From positions 1-42,010 of the IMG/VR virus record IMGVR_UViG_3300042330_000214: 42,010 nt of DNA. The stretch is one strand, 5' to 3'. Under the pieces are notes generated by a model. It was not told where the DNA came from, did not search any database, and worked only from the letters and a program-made list of their open reading frames with translations. This DNA comes from a virus. The position numbers were made by a program, and so were the translations under genes. This document shows, one piece after another, positions 21,591-30,086 of the stretch. The first letter of the stretch is position 1; each line of letters opens with the position of its first letter.

Positions 21591-22171
21591 GCTTTGAGAG
21601 CGTTATTTTTGAAAATAAATAGCGTATTTCTGAACCAATGCGCCTTGTCTTCAATGATTAATCTAGCTTTTTCGGTCTCTTTTTCTAGTAATTTAAACCC
21701 TCGACTTTCAAATTCAGGTATAATTTCTGCATTATCTAGGCAATTGACGTGACCGAACCCAGCCTGACCACGAACCGCCCATGACGTGATAAGATATGTT
21801 TTTGCATGGTTTGTGATATTGTCTAAATACACTCCCATAAACTCGGCCGGTATATGTTCACCTACTTCTAAACTTATGACTAAATCAGAACTTAAAAAAT
21901 AATCTTCTTTTAAATTAGCGGTTAAATCTAATTCAGTAATTCTATTAAATTTAGCTTCTTTTGGAATCGAACCCTCAACGCCTATTGCACCTGCTACAAT
22001 AGGACTTAACTTTGCAAGGTACTCACCTAGACCGCATCCGAAATCGGTTACTGATTGTATTTTCTTTTTTATGCAAAAATCATAAATCCATTGACTTAAA
22101 TTCTCCGAATGTACATGGTGATTGTGCGCAGTTTCACCATTCCAAAAACCTGTATTAGCTATTTCGTTCAT
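21587..22171 (-). CDS. Class I SAM-dependent methyltransferase (194 aa)
   Basis: Motif I DFGCGLGEYLAKL (about 40-52) is the SAM-binding glycine loop, followed by GAIGVEGS as the acidic strand-2 motif and SSDLVISLEVGEHIPAEF as the motif near the active site. The pattern is that of small sugar or O-methyltransferases in polysaccharide clusters. It is the last gene of a five-gene glycosyl/methyl block, overlapping the preceding gene by 4 nt. The substrate is unknown; methylated glycans on host surface or virion are the likely targets. Confidence 0.88.
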   Translation of the reverse strand: MNEIANTGFWNGETAHNHHVHSENLSQWIYDFCIKKKIQSVTDFGCGLGEYLAKLSPIVAGAIGVEGSIPKEAKFNRITELDLTANLKEDYFLSSDLVISLEVGEHIPAEFMGVYLDNITNHAKTYLITSWAVRGQAGFGHVNCLDNAEIIPEFESRGFKLLEKETEKARLIIEDKAHWFRNTLFIFKNNALKA

Positions 22172-22734
22172 ATTACTTTTTTAAACCAACAATCGTTACT
22201 TATTTTATCAGGAGTTCCTAGCAGTTCATTGACCGCTTTGTTCACACCTTCCCATGCAGTATAATCATGCCCTGATATTACACCGCCTTTTTTCATTTTA
22301 GGTAGCCAACTTTCAATATCTTTTTTCACCGCTTCGTAGCTATGACCAGCATCGATAAAACAAATGTCAACAGAACTATCCTCAAATAAATTTGCAGCCT
22401 CGTGCGATAGTGATTTGACCTTACTAAAATTATGAGATATTAGCTTAGTATTTTTGTCAAAGTCTTTCTCTATGTCAGATATTCCATTGTAGGCTTCCAC
22501 TTCCTTATTGTCATTACTATCAGTCGCACCCTCAAAAGAATCCACTGCAACAAAATCTATCGGTCTATTTTGGTTTATAATCTCGGTAACTATAAACGAA
22601 GTCGATTTGCCTTTAAAGCATCCTAGCTCGACAAATGTACCTCCGTCTGGACATTGCTTTAATAATTCTAGGTATTCATTTTCCATATTAAACCAGCCTT
22701 CCATAGATTGGTAATTGTGTTTTATTTTTTTCAT
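22168..22734 (-). CDS. Class I methyltransferase, Methyltransf_24-like (188 aa)
   Basis: GTFVELGCFKGKSTSFI (about 33-49) is motif I, IDFVAVDSFEG the acidic strand-2 motif, and DICFIDAGHSYEAVKKDI followed by LPKMKKGGVISGHDY the typical Methyltransf_24 end. Members methylate sugars or sugar-linked groups in glycan biosynthesis. It overlaps both neighbours by 4 nt, so it is tightly co-expressed with the glycosyltransferase at 22731. Confidence 0.9.
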   Translation of the reverse strand: MKKIKHNYQSMEGWFNMENEYLELLKQCPDGGTFVELGCFKGKSTSFIVTEIINQNRPIDFVAVDSFEGATDSNDNKEVEAYNGISDIEKDFDKNTKLISHNFSKVKSLSHEAANLFEDSSVDICFIDAGHSYEAVKKDIESWLPKMKKGGVISGHDYTAWEGVNKAVNELLGTPDKISNDCWFKKVI

Positions 22735-23432
22735 CTTATTAATTTAGCTAATTCTAATCCATGTTTATAGTTTGCTCTGACAATCTCTTCACTTTGCAAA
22801 TAATGGTGACCCCATTTATTTTTTTTATTTTCATCTGACATTCTATCGGCATTCCTTAGATACTTATCCACTAAAGCCTGTTCATTAATTAAATGCATAT
22901 GGTATAAATTGACCAATCCTTTCCCATAATTTACCACTCCTTTAGGATTGCAAGTATGGCAGCCAGCGTCATAGTTTATTTCTTTGATATAATTCTTATT
23001 GAATAGTATAGACTTATCATACTGCTCTGCTCTGACTCCATGCTTTATATCTGCTAATTCGGTTAAGCCTTCCACGTTGCACATATTATAGCCAGTGGCT
23101 GATATTATTGTCTTTTTATTCTTTTGAAATTCGATTAAATCACTTTCGTTAACGTCTACAAACTCATCGCAATCTACAACCATAACCCAGTCAGTGTCGG
23201 CTAACTTCCACGCATTGTTTTTTATTGTCAAATAAGCACTATCTGATAGCTTATTATCTGTCGAATAACTAACTACTTCGCACGCTAAATCATAGGCTAT
23301 AAACTCTGTATTGTCGGTGCTTTCATTATCATAAACTACTATTTTGCAATTAGGGAAACGCGCTCTATACCACTTGACAAAGTGAGGCAAAACTAGCTGC
23401 TCGTTATAGCAAATTGTGTAAATCGTTAACAT
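22731..23432 (-). CDS. Glycosyltransferase family 2-like (233 aa)
   Basis: GT-A fold features: an N-terminal YTICYNEQLVLPHFVKWYRARF, IVVYDNESTDNT (nucleotide-binding Asp and Ser), DWVMVVDCDEFVDV as the D-x-D type metal site near residue 85-90, and CHTCNPKGV followed by LYHMHLINE. It is close to the Glyco_tranf_2_4 group (glycosyl transferases using nucleotide sugars in the cytoplasm). Overlaps on both sides place it in the cluster. The acceptor is unknown. Confidence 0.9.
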   Translation of the reverse strand: MLTIYTICYNEQLVLPHFVKWYRARFPNCKIVVYDNESTDNTEFIAYDLACEVVSYSTDNKLSDSAYLTIKNNAWKLADTDWVMVVDCDEFVDVNESDLIEFQKNKKTIISATGYNMCNVEGLTELADIKHGVRAEQYDKSILFNKNYIKEINYDAGCHTCNPKGVVNYGKGLVNLYHMHLINEQALVDKYLRNADRMSDENKKNKWGHHYLQSEEIVRANYKHGLELAKLIR

Positions 23433-24097
23433 AAATCCAATGTTTTTATATTTTTATTCTCTATCCATACGCTGAGCAAACGCTCTAAAATAAAAGTGTG
23501 CATAGTATAATAATCCAATCCTGTGACTATCTTTAATTTGTCAGGTGCAAGTGCTTTATATCCTGAATCTTTCCACGCCGCTTCTTTATACTTTGTTTCC
23601 AGTAGGTCAATAGCTTTTATTAATAGCTCTTTATATTCATTAAAAATCTCTTTTTTAGCTATAAAAAAATTAGAATAGATAGTATGCTTAGGTTCGTTTA
23701 CTTTAAGTCCTAAATCGGTGCATATATTAGTGAATAGTTCCATAAATCCAGCGTGATTGTTTTCACTAAATTCTAAGTAAGGTGTCGGCAAAGGTTCGCA
23801 AAGATTGATGACATCGTAATCAGTATATTTTTTTTCTCTCAGCAGGTTAAATAAAACTCGCTTATTCATGCCTGTCTTTGCTCTGAACTTCCAACTAAAA
23901 AAGCCTGTATATTTGTTTTCTATTGGCGTGTTTAGGATTACATTGTACTCAAATAGATAGGACTTGTCTGCTATTGTGCTGACCTTATTATCTATTCTAG
24001 TATATTCAGTATTCTGATTGTCTTTAAAACATATACCAAAGATACTTATATCATTTAGCTGAATTGGATTATTAAGTGACTGAATGTATTTTATCAT
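23426..24097 (-). CDS. Probable glycosyltransferase-related protein (223 aa)
   Basis: A globular protein with YLEFSENNHAGFMEL, YSNFFIAKKEIFNEY and a C-terminal FILERLLSVWIENKN. The last two segments resemble DUF4422-type and related glycosyltransferases of polysaccharide clusters, where an ERLLSVWL helix is conserved. No D-x-D is obvious by eye, so the enzymatic role is not certain. It overlaps the upstream glycosyltransferase gene by 4 nt and the next gene by 7 nt. Confidence 0.65.
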   Translation of the reverse strand: MIKYIQSLNNPIQLNDISIFGICFKDNQNTEYTRIDNKVSTIADKSYLFEYNVILNTPIENKYTGFFSWKFRAKTGMNKRVLFNLLREKKYTDYDVINLCEPLPTPYLEFSENNHAGFMELFTNICTDLGLKVNEPKHTIYSNFFIAKKEIFNEYKELLIKAIDLLETKYKEAAWKDSGYKALAPDKLKIVTGLDYYTMHTFILERLLSVWIENKNIKTLDLC

Positions 24098-25032
24098 TTC
24101 AAACTATCTATTATTTGCAATCTTTTTTGAGTTATTTTTTTAATGTCATTGCGCTCTATAAACCATTCCACTTGTAACGCTTGCATATCTGAGTAATAAT
24201 CGCCAAAGTTTATTAGTCTTTTTACCGTCTTTTCAAAGGTCTTGTCATTTACTTTTAGTGCCTTAGTACGTTCATAGCAACCTCCGTTGGTGACGCCAAC
24301 TATTCCCATACTCGCATATTCCAACGCTCTTAAATCACTTTTGCATAGCGTGAAAGTATCATTAAAACTAGGCAGCAGTCCTATGGTTATATCCTTGTAA
24401 AGCTCGATGTAATTTTCATTTTTAGGTTTACGAACCTCAATATCATAGTTCCTATTTCCTGACATTATTCTGAGATACCATTCGCTTTGAATCTCGTCTT
24501 TTGTGTAGCCGCCTAAAATTCTTTTGACTTTGTAGTCAGCCTGCAAAGGTTTCGCCATTGTGAATAAATTATTGACATGACCAGCAGCACCAACCCAACC
24601 TATAGCGTGTTCTTTGGGTTCGTTCTTTGTATTGTGTTCGATAAAATTAGGAAGCACCTCACTATTATAACCTAGTTTTTTTAGCTCCCTCTGCAGCGTA
24701 TAAGTTGATGTAGTTATAACATCGGCTAAGTTTAAATTGTCTAGTATCGGAGCTATTTGCTTAATGCTATTCTTTGAGTAGCCATAGTGATATCTAGGCA
24801 GCTCTATCCAGTCATCTAAATCTACAACTATCTTTACGCCATTACTTTTTAATTTTTCAATGTCGCTTGTACATTGGTTTGACATTCGATTATACACTAC
24901 TACATCATAGTCATTAGTTACAACGCCATTAGTCATTATGACTTCATGGTGTGGCTGCAAATGGCTATAAGGATTAAGTAGTCTGTGAATGTTAACTCCG
25001 ACCGAATTGTTTTGAATTAATGCTATTTTCAC
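24094..25032 (-). CDS. GT-B glycosyltransferase, family 4-like (312 aa), GTG start
   Basis: Two Rossmann-like halves: the N-terminal half has VVVYNRMSN and KIVVDLDDWIELP; the C-terminal half has AIGWVGAAGHVNNLFTM, a glycine-rich GT-B motif, DITIGLLPSFNDTF and KSDLRALEYASMGIVGVTNGG, the E-x7-type donor-site motif of family 4 enzymes. The start is GTG at 25032, overlapping the spanin stop as GTGA. It would transfer a sugar from a nucleotide donor. It is the first of five glycan-modifying genes. Confidence 0.9.
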   Translation of the reverse strand: MKIALIQNNSVGVNIHRLLNPYSHLQPHHEVIMTNGVVTNDYDVVVYNRMSNQCTSDIEKLKSNGVKIVVDLDDWIELPRYHYGYSKNSIKQIAPILDNLNLADVITTSTYTLQRELKKLGYNSEVLPNFIEHNTKNEPKEHAIGWVGAAGHVNNLFTMAKPLQADYKVKRILGGYTKDEIQSEWYLRIMSGNRNYDIEVRKPKNENYIELYKDITIGLLPSFNDTFTLCKSDLRALEYASMGIVGVTNGGCYERTKALKVNDKTFEKTVKRLINFGDYYSDMQALQVEWFIERNDIKKITQKRLQIIDSLK

Positions 25033-25517
25033 TTTCTGTTTAATTTTCTCAAATTTATTCCTAACCCTAGTTGAATAGAAGGTCTAAAAGTTTCACTATA
25101 GGATAACCCAACTCCTAAATATGGTACGATTATAGGCTCTTTTTTCTTCTTGTATTCGCTTATTAATTCGCTTTTGAACTTAGATAAGGATAGGCAATTA
25201 GATAGAGCCGTATCGCACTCTCTAAGGCTAGTATCTAAATAATTTATATCGGTTTTTGCTTGCAGAAATAAGGTATCTATCGAGGTAAATGAGTCTACGG
25301 TATAAGTATTATTCCAACGGTCTACTATTTTGGTGTTTGTTTTTACTCTATCTTTATATTGAATTACTGACAAAGTTGTTTGACCTTGGAGGCTGTCCAC
25401 TTGAAGGCTCAGTTGGTTTATTTTCTGGCTGCTCGATTGGCTTTGAAGTCTCAGTCTGTAGACTAAAAACAATACTAATATTACTAACCCAATCAATGTA
25501 TAATCCTTCCATTTCAT
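25029..25517 (-). CDS. Spanin-like membrane protein (162 aa)
   Basis: An N-terminal transmembrane helix (residues 7-23) is followed by a periplasmic coiled coil (about 25-125 with NQLSLQVDSLQGQ and DTALSNC). The C-terminal part (PYLGVGLSYSETFRPSIQLGLGI) looks like one outer-membrane-type beta hairpin. Helix-coiled coil is the i-spanin plan, and position after holin and endolysin fits. The beta hairpin could let it contact the outer membrane directly, as in a one-protein spanin, but that is inference. A TATATTTG box lies 3 nt before the ATG. Confidence 0.65.
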   Translation of the reverse strand: MKWKDYTLIGLVILVLFLVYRLRLQSQSSSQKINQLSLQVDSLQGQTTLSVIQYKDRVKTNTKIVDRWNNTYTVDSFTSIDTLFLQAKTDINYLDTSLRECDTALSNCLSLSKFKSELISEYKKKKEPIIVPYLGVGLSYSETFRPSIQLGLGINLRKLNRK

Positions 25518-25539
25518 TTACAAATATAGTTTATTTTTT

Positions 25540-25878
25540 TTACTCAAAGGTTAATTCATTATTTGCATATATGCTAAGGCTTCCCATTATATCTAAGCTG
25601 TGCTTTTGAAAAATCTCGTCAAATAACAGCACAAAGATATTAGTTATTATATTGGCCTGGTGAACTTGTTTTATGTACTTTGGCATAATATTATCCAATT
25701 CCCATAAATCATACGCTTCACTGAAAGTTAATAAATACCCTTTATTTTCAAAGTAATCATTTAATTCATATTCGACTCCATACTTTTTAGCCAACTCCAT
25801 TATGTCCTTAAGCAGTTCGGAATCTCTTGACCAATTACGGAGTGATTTATTAAGTGAATTATTTAAAGACTCGTTCAT
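25540..25878 (-). CDS. Unknown 112-aa protein in the lysis block
   Basis: A soluble helical protein beginning MNESLNNSLNKSLRNWSRDSE, with a central LITNIFVLLFDEIFQ-like hydrophobic helix (about 80-92). There is no signal peptide. It lies between the phosphoesterase and spanin genes, 1 nt after the former. No family is recognised. Confidence 0.65.
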   Translation of the reverse strand: MNESLNNSLNKSLRNWSRDSELLKDIMELAKKYGVEYELNDYFENKGYLLTFSEAYDLWELDNIMPKYIKQVHQANIITNIFVLLFDEIFQKHSLDIMGSLSIYANNELTFE

Positions 25879-25879
25879 A

Positions 25880-27064
25880 TTAGAAATTATGAGTTATTCT
25901 TGCAATCTGACCTTCCGTTTTATGGTGTATAAATGCTTCTATTGCTACAGGTGCGTGTTGATAGCCTTGACGATGATGCCAACTATCTGCACCGCTTGGA
26001 CTTCTTAACGTTTCAACCGTTATTCCTACATAATCCTTAGCTATTTTGTGGTGAACATGATGACCGTAAATATACCTTCGTGTAGTTTTATCCCACATTT
26101 TGCTTTCTTGAGCTGCAAGGCTTGGAAGTAAATCCATTTTAGCTCCGTCCATGTGAGTAGTGGCTATCAAATTATCATAGTATTGAGTGTACTTTCTATG
26201 GCTCATATCGCAGTTGAAACTCACATTTTCTGAAAGCCTAAACCATGAATTTATACTATCTAATAAGAAAAATCCACTCATGTAGTCATGGTTTGAAGGA
26301 TTGTAGACCACTTCTACAGGCGCTATCTGCATGAGCGTTTCGATTATTTCGACTAATAACTTTTTAGCCATTAAAAAACTATCATACCACATTCCGTTTA
26401 CGTCTTGTCTAGTTCCGCTTGTCGTTGTATTTTGAGCATTGTCAACGTGCAATATGTCATTCCCTGCTATGAATATAATTTTATCAAAATTAAATCCCTT
26501 TGACTTGCACAATATACCGTTTAATCCGTCCAATACTCGCTTCACTGCTATCTGACTGTTATAATCCTCGCCAGTTTCAAATGAAGACGCTATTTTGCCT
26601 ATATGAATGTCGGCTGGGTCAAATACTAGGCAGCATGAATCGGTTTTATTTTCGTAGTTTATCTTATTGTACTTCGGAGAATGCTTATCCATCTCCGCAA
26701 TAATCAAATCTCGCAGCTCTAAATAGTCATTTTCGCTATTTTTTTTGGTTGGTGCGTACTGAATCCACTGCTGACCGGTAGTTTTTGACGTGGATATTTT
26801 GGTTATTTCAAAATTGGAAGGTACGTCTATCGGTTCGCTCTGCAATTTCTCAATAGTAGACAAAACATTCCCATTCTTATCTAGTTTTTTTTGAGTTTCA
26901 ACCAATTTTCTATCACCATTTACCCCTCTAAGCTCATTTATAATGTCATTTTCGGCAAATGAAATAAAATACTTAGCTTGGTTTCTCCCAAATTCGTGAC
27001 TTTTTATATGTAAGCCTAAATATTTAGCTTCATCGTCACTTAACCTTCTACATATTTTATTCAT
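25880..27064 (-). CDS. Calcineurin-like metallophosphoesterase (394 aa)
   Basis: All metal-site motifs of the family are present in order: D152-x-H154, GND (201-203) with His206, NHD (258-260), His304 and GHHVH (334-338). Residues 1-145 form an N-terminal extension with an HTH-like start (RLSDDEAKYLGLHIKSHEFGRNQAK). Members act as nucleases or phosphodiesterases on DNA, RNA or nucleotides. The ATG overlaps the endolysin stop (TGATG). Its place inside the lysis block is unusual; a role in host DNA breakdown or in countering nucleotide-based defence signals is possible but unproven. Confidence 0.9.
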   Translation of the reverse strand: MNKICRRLSDDEAKYLGLHIKSHEFGRNQAKYFISFAENDIINELRGVNGDRKLVETQKKLDKNGNVLSTIEKLQSEPIDVPSNFEITKISTSKTTGQQWIQYAPTKKNSENDYLELRDLIIAEMDKHSPKYNKINYENKTDSCCLVFDPADIHIGKIASSFETGEDYNSQIAVKRVLDGLNGILCKSKGFNFDKIIFIAGNDILHVDNAQNTTTSGTRQDVNGMWYDSFLMAKKLLVEIIETLMQIAPVEVVYNPSNHDYMSGFFLLDSINSWFRLSENVSFNCDMSHRKYTQYYDNLIATTHMDGAKMDLLPSLAAQESKMWDKTTRRYIYGHHVHHKIAKDYVGITVETLRSPSGADSWHHRQGYQHAPVAIEAFIHHKTEGQIARITHNF

Positions 27065-27486
27065 CAGTTAATAGTTAAAATTTGATTTCTATTTCCTGAC
27101 TTTTTAAAACTAACGTGTACCCAAGAAGGCTCACCGTTTACAGGATACTCATTTATTAACTGGTCAAATGTCAAATTCTCTTTAATAAAATTGAATATTT
27201 CGCTATTTTTTAGCCCTCCCACGCCTTGCAAATCTAAAGCCTCGCCTGTTGTATGCTGGGAATTTTTAGCGCGGCTTCCTATGGCTTTATTTAAAGCTGG
27301 ACTTCTATAGCCGCTGCTTATTCTTATTGGCTTACCTAGACCTTCTCTAAGTGGCTCAAATACTTTTTCAGCTACTAGCTTTAAATTGGCTATGACTTGT
27401 GGACTTGGCGTGTTGTCTATTCGCTTTCTAGTTGCAGTTTGACTTGTAATTAATTCTGCTAATGTTAAATGCTTACTGATTTTCAT
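27064..27486 (-). CDS. Endolysin, peptidase M15 (140 aa)
   Basis: The Peptidase_M15_3 pattern is complete: ISSGYRSPALNKAIGS, His78 in SQHTTGEALD with Asp85, and WVHVSF with His124, the zinc ligands of D,D- or L,D-carboxypeptidase-type enzymes. It cleaves peptidoglycan stem peptides. There is no signal peptide, so access to the periplasm depends on the adjacent holin. The gene follows the holin by 30 nt and overlaps the phosphoesterase gene. Confidence 0.93.
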   Translation of the reverse strand: MKISKHLTLAELITSQTATRKRIDNTPSPQVIANLKLVAEKVFEPLREGLGKPIRISSGYRSPALNKAIGSRAKNSQHTTGEALDLQGVGGLKNSEIFNFIKENLTFDQLINEYPVNGEPSWVHVSFKKSGNRNQILTIN

Positions 27487-27516
27487 TTGAATAGCTAATT
27501 TATTTTACAAATATAG

Positions 27517-27969
27517 CTATAAATTTATGTTCCCTATGTCTTTTTTTAGCGACTTGAATACGTTTATCATTTCTCTTATGATAGTCAATAAAGGCTTATT
27601 CCCTAGTTTTATTGACGTTTCGTCTATTGATTTTATTTCAATGTATATCCAAAGTATTGCGATAACTTTACTAAATAATAACTCTATTCCGAACATTGTA
27701 TTAGAACTCACTATGAATGTATCTATCGTAAAGGCTAGTAATAGTGAACCCATATAAAAGAAAGTCTTTATAGCGAGGTTAAATAGCTTATTGCTCTGAA
27801 AACTTTTGATTCCATTTAGCTTTATGGTGGCGTAAATAGCGAATACAGTGTCCGTCATAACCGCTAAACTCAAAAGAAAAATAATGCCATAGATTGGAGA
27901 CAAAAAAGATATAAAGGCTAGTATTAAAGACTTTAAGAATAGGATTAAATCAAATTTAGGCATTTTCAT
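27517..27969 (-). CDS. Holin (Phage_holin_4 type), 150 aa
   Basis: Three hydrophobic segments (about 9-30, 34-52, 68-88) and a further one near 95-112, with a charged C-terminal tail, match the holin_4/toxin-secretion holin family. The ATG at 27969 (MKMPKFDLI) is preferred; an in-frame TTG at 27987 lies in the preceding gene and another ATG is 2 codons downstream. A dual Met-Lys-Met-Pro start resembles dual-start holins. It forms membrane holes that release the downstream endolysin. Confidence 0.85.
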   Translation of the reverse strand: MKMPKFDLILFLKSLILAFISFLSPIYGIIFLLSLAVMTDTVFAIYATIKLNGIKSFQSNKLFNLAIKTFFYMGSLLLAFTIDTFIVSSNTMFGIELLFSKVIAILWIYIEIKSIDETSIKLGNKPLLTIIREMINVFKSLKKDIGNINL

Positions 27970-27976
27970 TGGTTTA

Positions 27977-28198
27977 TTAATTTTCAAATGGTGGTGGAGT
28001 TGGTTTAGGTTGGTATTCTATCTGCTCTAAGTCTTTTACCCACATAAAGTCAGGATTTACGCAATCATGCATTTCTTCAAGAGATATAACCCAGTTGTCT
28101 TTAATGTCTTGTATTGGATTAAAATAGCTATCTGGTTCATACCACTGACCTACTAATTGTTCTTTTTGTGTTTCTGTTAAAAGTCCTACTAATATCAT
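27977..28198 (-). CDS. Small conserved phage protein (73 aa)
   Basis: The YEPDSYFNPIQDIKDNWVIS segment, FMWVKDL, and a Pro-rich end (PKPTPPPFEN) form a pattern common in small proteins next to fibre or lysis genes of phages of Bacteroidota. The function is unknown. It lies between the LamG-like fibre gene and the holin. Confidence 0.75.
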   Translation of the reverse strand: MILVGLLTETQKEQLVGQWYEPDSYFNPIQDIKDNWVISLEEMHDCVNPDFMWVKDLEQIEYQPKPTPPPFEN

Positions 28199-28209
28199 AT
28201 TATTTATTT

Positions 28210-29001
28210 TTAAACTTGGCGATTTAAAGTGGTTTGGAAATTTTGTACCGCTGTGTATAGGTTAGCTGCTTCGGTGTCGGTAATACCTTCTGATATATAT
28301 TGAAGTCCCATTTGATAATTATTGTAAAAAATTGGATTATTATTGTCACTTCTTGCACCTAAAAAGAAATTAGCATTTGACATTAAACTAACAACTAATG
28401 TAGATTTTGTGGCTATTAAAACTCCATTAGAATAAACTTTACCACTTATATTAGAAGTTCTTGAAAAATTAATTAATCCTGTTGTTGGAGTAAGTGCATA
28501 AGAGAAAGTAGCCGCATTCCCATCTGTAGAGAAAAATTTACTTGAAACATTATGATACATATCTCTAAATAAAGTAGTGTCTCTAACGCCATAAATCTTA
28601 TTTCCAGAAACGTCTTGAGTTCTTGAATATAAACCAAAAGACAAATTATCAAAAACTAAATTAGTAGAAGGATTAAAAAAAGTATTCGCCCATCCATTCG
28701 TTCCATTTGATTGTGCCCCATTTGCATTATGAGTCCAACCTCCGTTAAACTGCAATCTAAACGCAGCGTTTAAATCTCTAGGGTCTTTCAAGTTCCATTT
28801 GTGAGTGCTAGCAGTACCCCCTACCATTGGATAGATAGCTTTCATTTTAGACCATACCCCAGCTGATTTTAAATCTACTACTAACTTATTAATAGATGAA
28901 CTTATTGTAGGGTCAGTAATTGCAGCGGCAGTTAGGAATGCTTGAGCGTCTGCATCTACGCTAGTTTTCGGCATTAAAGATATTATACTTCTATAGCTCA
29001 T
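28210..29001 (-). CDS. Tail fibre/receptor-binding protein, LamG-like (263 aa)
   Basis: The second half has a concanavalin/LamG-type beta pattern ending in FYNNYQMGLQYISEGITDTE and a terminal helix (LYTAVQNFQTTLNRQV), a common ending of phage receptor-binding proteins in this phylum. The N-terminus is helical (VDADAQAFLTAAAITDPTI) with a KAIYPMVGGTASTHKWNLKD segment. Probably binds host surface glycans. It lacks the FDF-type N-terminal peptide shared by the two upstream fibre-type proteins. Confidence 0.8.
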   Translation of the reverse strand: MSYRSIISLMPKTSVDADAQAFLTAAAITDPTISSSINKLVVDLKSAGVWSKMKAIYPMVGGTASTHKWNLKDPRDLNAAFRLQFNGGWTHNANGAQSNGTNGWANTFFNPSTNLVFDNLSFGLYSRTQDVSGNKIYGVRDTTLFRDMYHNVSSKFFSTDGNAATFSYALTPTTGLINFSRTSNISGKVYSNGVLIATKSTLVVSLMSNANFFLGARSDNNNPIFYNNYQMGLQYISEGITDTEAANLYTAVQNFQTTLNRQV

Positions 29002-29002
29002 A

Positions 29003-29509
29003 TTATGCTTGTGTAGTTACTCCAATTATATCAAATGTATCATCCGTTGAGTTGTAAACAATACCTAAATAAGTAGTTTTATTTGCAACCGTTGTAGTTG
29101 GCAAAGTTACTCCTATAGCTCTGTATTTTGTATCGTATGCTATTGACCTTGCAGTTCCATTGTCTTTTATTCTGATTACTAAATCTTTACCTTGCACCCA
29201 TGTTCCTGTAGGATTTGCTAGTGTTAATCCCGCAGCTTGAGCTGTTATAACTACTAAGTCATTTCCGAATACAGGCGTTACCGTTGCAGAACTTACAACT
29301 GATTGAACATTAGGGTTATTGTCCTGTGCGGATACTTCAACGTAGGTAGAACCTGTCCACCGATATAATTTATTAGTGTCTAAGGTTACATAAATAACGC
29401 CCGACTCGCCTGTTACTGGTAAGGCTGCAAAGTTTGCTACTTCTATAAATTCTTCACCTCCGCCGAAGTCGAAATTGTCAGAATTATAATTAAAAATCCA
29501 ATTTTCCAT
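29003..29509 (-). CDS. Tail fibre-type protein (168 aa)
   Basis: The N-terminus MENWIFNYNSDNFDFGGGEE is followed by FAALPVTGESGVIYVTLDTN and KLYRWTGSTYVEV, a fibre motif very common in phage tail and neck fibres. The rest is a small beta domain with a Gly/Thr-rich end. It shares its N-terminal peptide pattern with the protein at 29520, which suggests the same docking site on the virion. Confidence 0.8.
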   Translation of the reverse strand: MENWIFNYNSDNFDFGGGEEFIEVANFAALPVTGESGVIYVTLDTNKLYRWTGSTYVEVSAQDNNPNVQSVVSSATVTPVFGNDLVVITAQAAGLTLANPTGTWVQGKDLVIRIKDNGTARSIAYDTKYRAIGVTLPTTTVANKTTYLGIVYNSTDDTFDIIGVTTQA

Positions 29510-29519
29510 TATGATTTAT

Positions 29520-30086
29520 TTAATATGTTTTATTTAATATGAATATGTCGCTATATATTGAGTTCCCTGCATTATTACTTCCCCATTGAACAGTTACGTC
29601 TAAGGTGTTGTTTATTGTCGTATTGAACGTGGTATTATTGATTACATTAAATGCAAATGCTTGGCTAGATGCGTTTGAAGTTTTAGTATAATGAAAACTC
29701 CCCAAAGAAACTATAGATGCTACAGTTGCACCGCCTATTTGTCTTATGGTAAAGTCAATATTTAAACTCCAAATATCATTTATAATTGAGTTTGTCAAAG
29801 CCTGTACACCACTATCTAATAATACTATGCTATTTGTCTTTACCTTTATTCTTATAGTTTGGTTATTTGCTGCGTTCATAACACCTCCAAATATAGCTCT
29901 AAAACTATCACCAACTTGAAATCCATTTGCAGGTACGCTCAAAGTTCCAACGCCACCGTTAATCAATGTAGTTTCAACTGTAGTTCCTGTTATGGGAGTT
30001 GAATTTCCAGTCTGAGCAAATAGACCAGATGTACTATCATCAAAGTCAAATAAATCTCCAGTAAAGCTAAAGCAACAATTATCCAT
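29520..30086 (-). CDS. Fibre-type structural protein (188 aa)
   Basis: The N-terminus MDNCCFSFTGDLFDFDDS corresponds to that of the 29003 protein. The remainder is a beta-sandwich-like sequence with alternating hydrophobic residues, Asn/Thr-rich, typical of small phage fibre or adhesion domains (VTVQWGSNNAGNSIYSDIF near the end). Its start overlaps the upstream gene by 8 nt. Probably a virion surface protein. Confidence 0.75.
   Translation of the reverse strand: MDNCCFSFTGDLFDFDDSTSGLFAQTGNSTPITGTTVETTLINGGVGTLSVPANGFQVGDSFRAIFGGVMNAANNQTIRIKVKTNSIVLLDSGVQALTNSIINDIWSLNIDFTIRQIGGATVASIVSLGSFHYTKTSNASSQAFAFNVINNTTFNTTINNTLDVTVQWGSNNAGNSIYSDIFILNKTY

Noticed and set aside
21960-21990. Additional tRNA 3' end (GAATCGAACCC-like sequence)
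   Set aside because: It lies inside the methyltransferase reading frame and has no acceptor or D arm partner.
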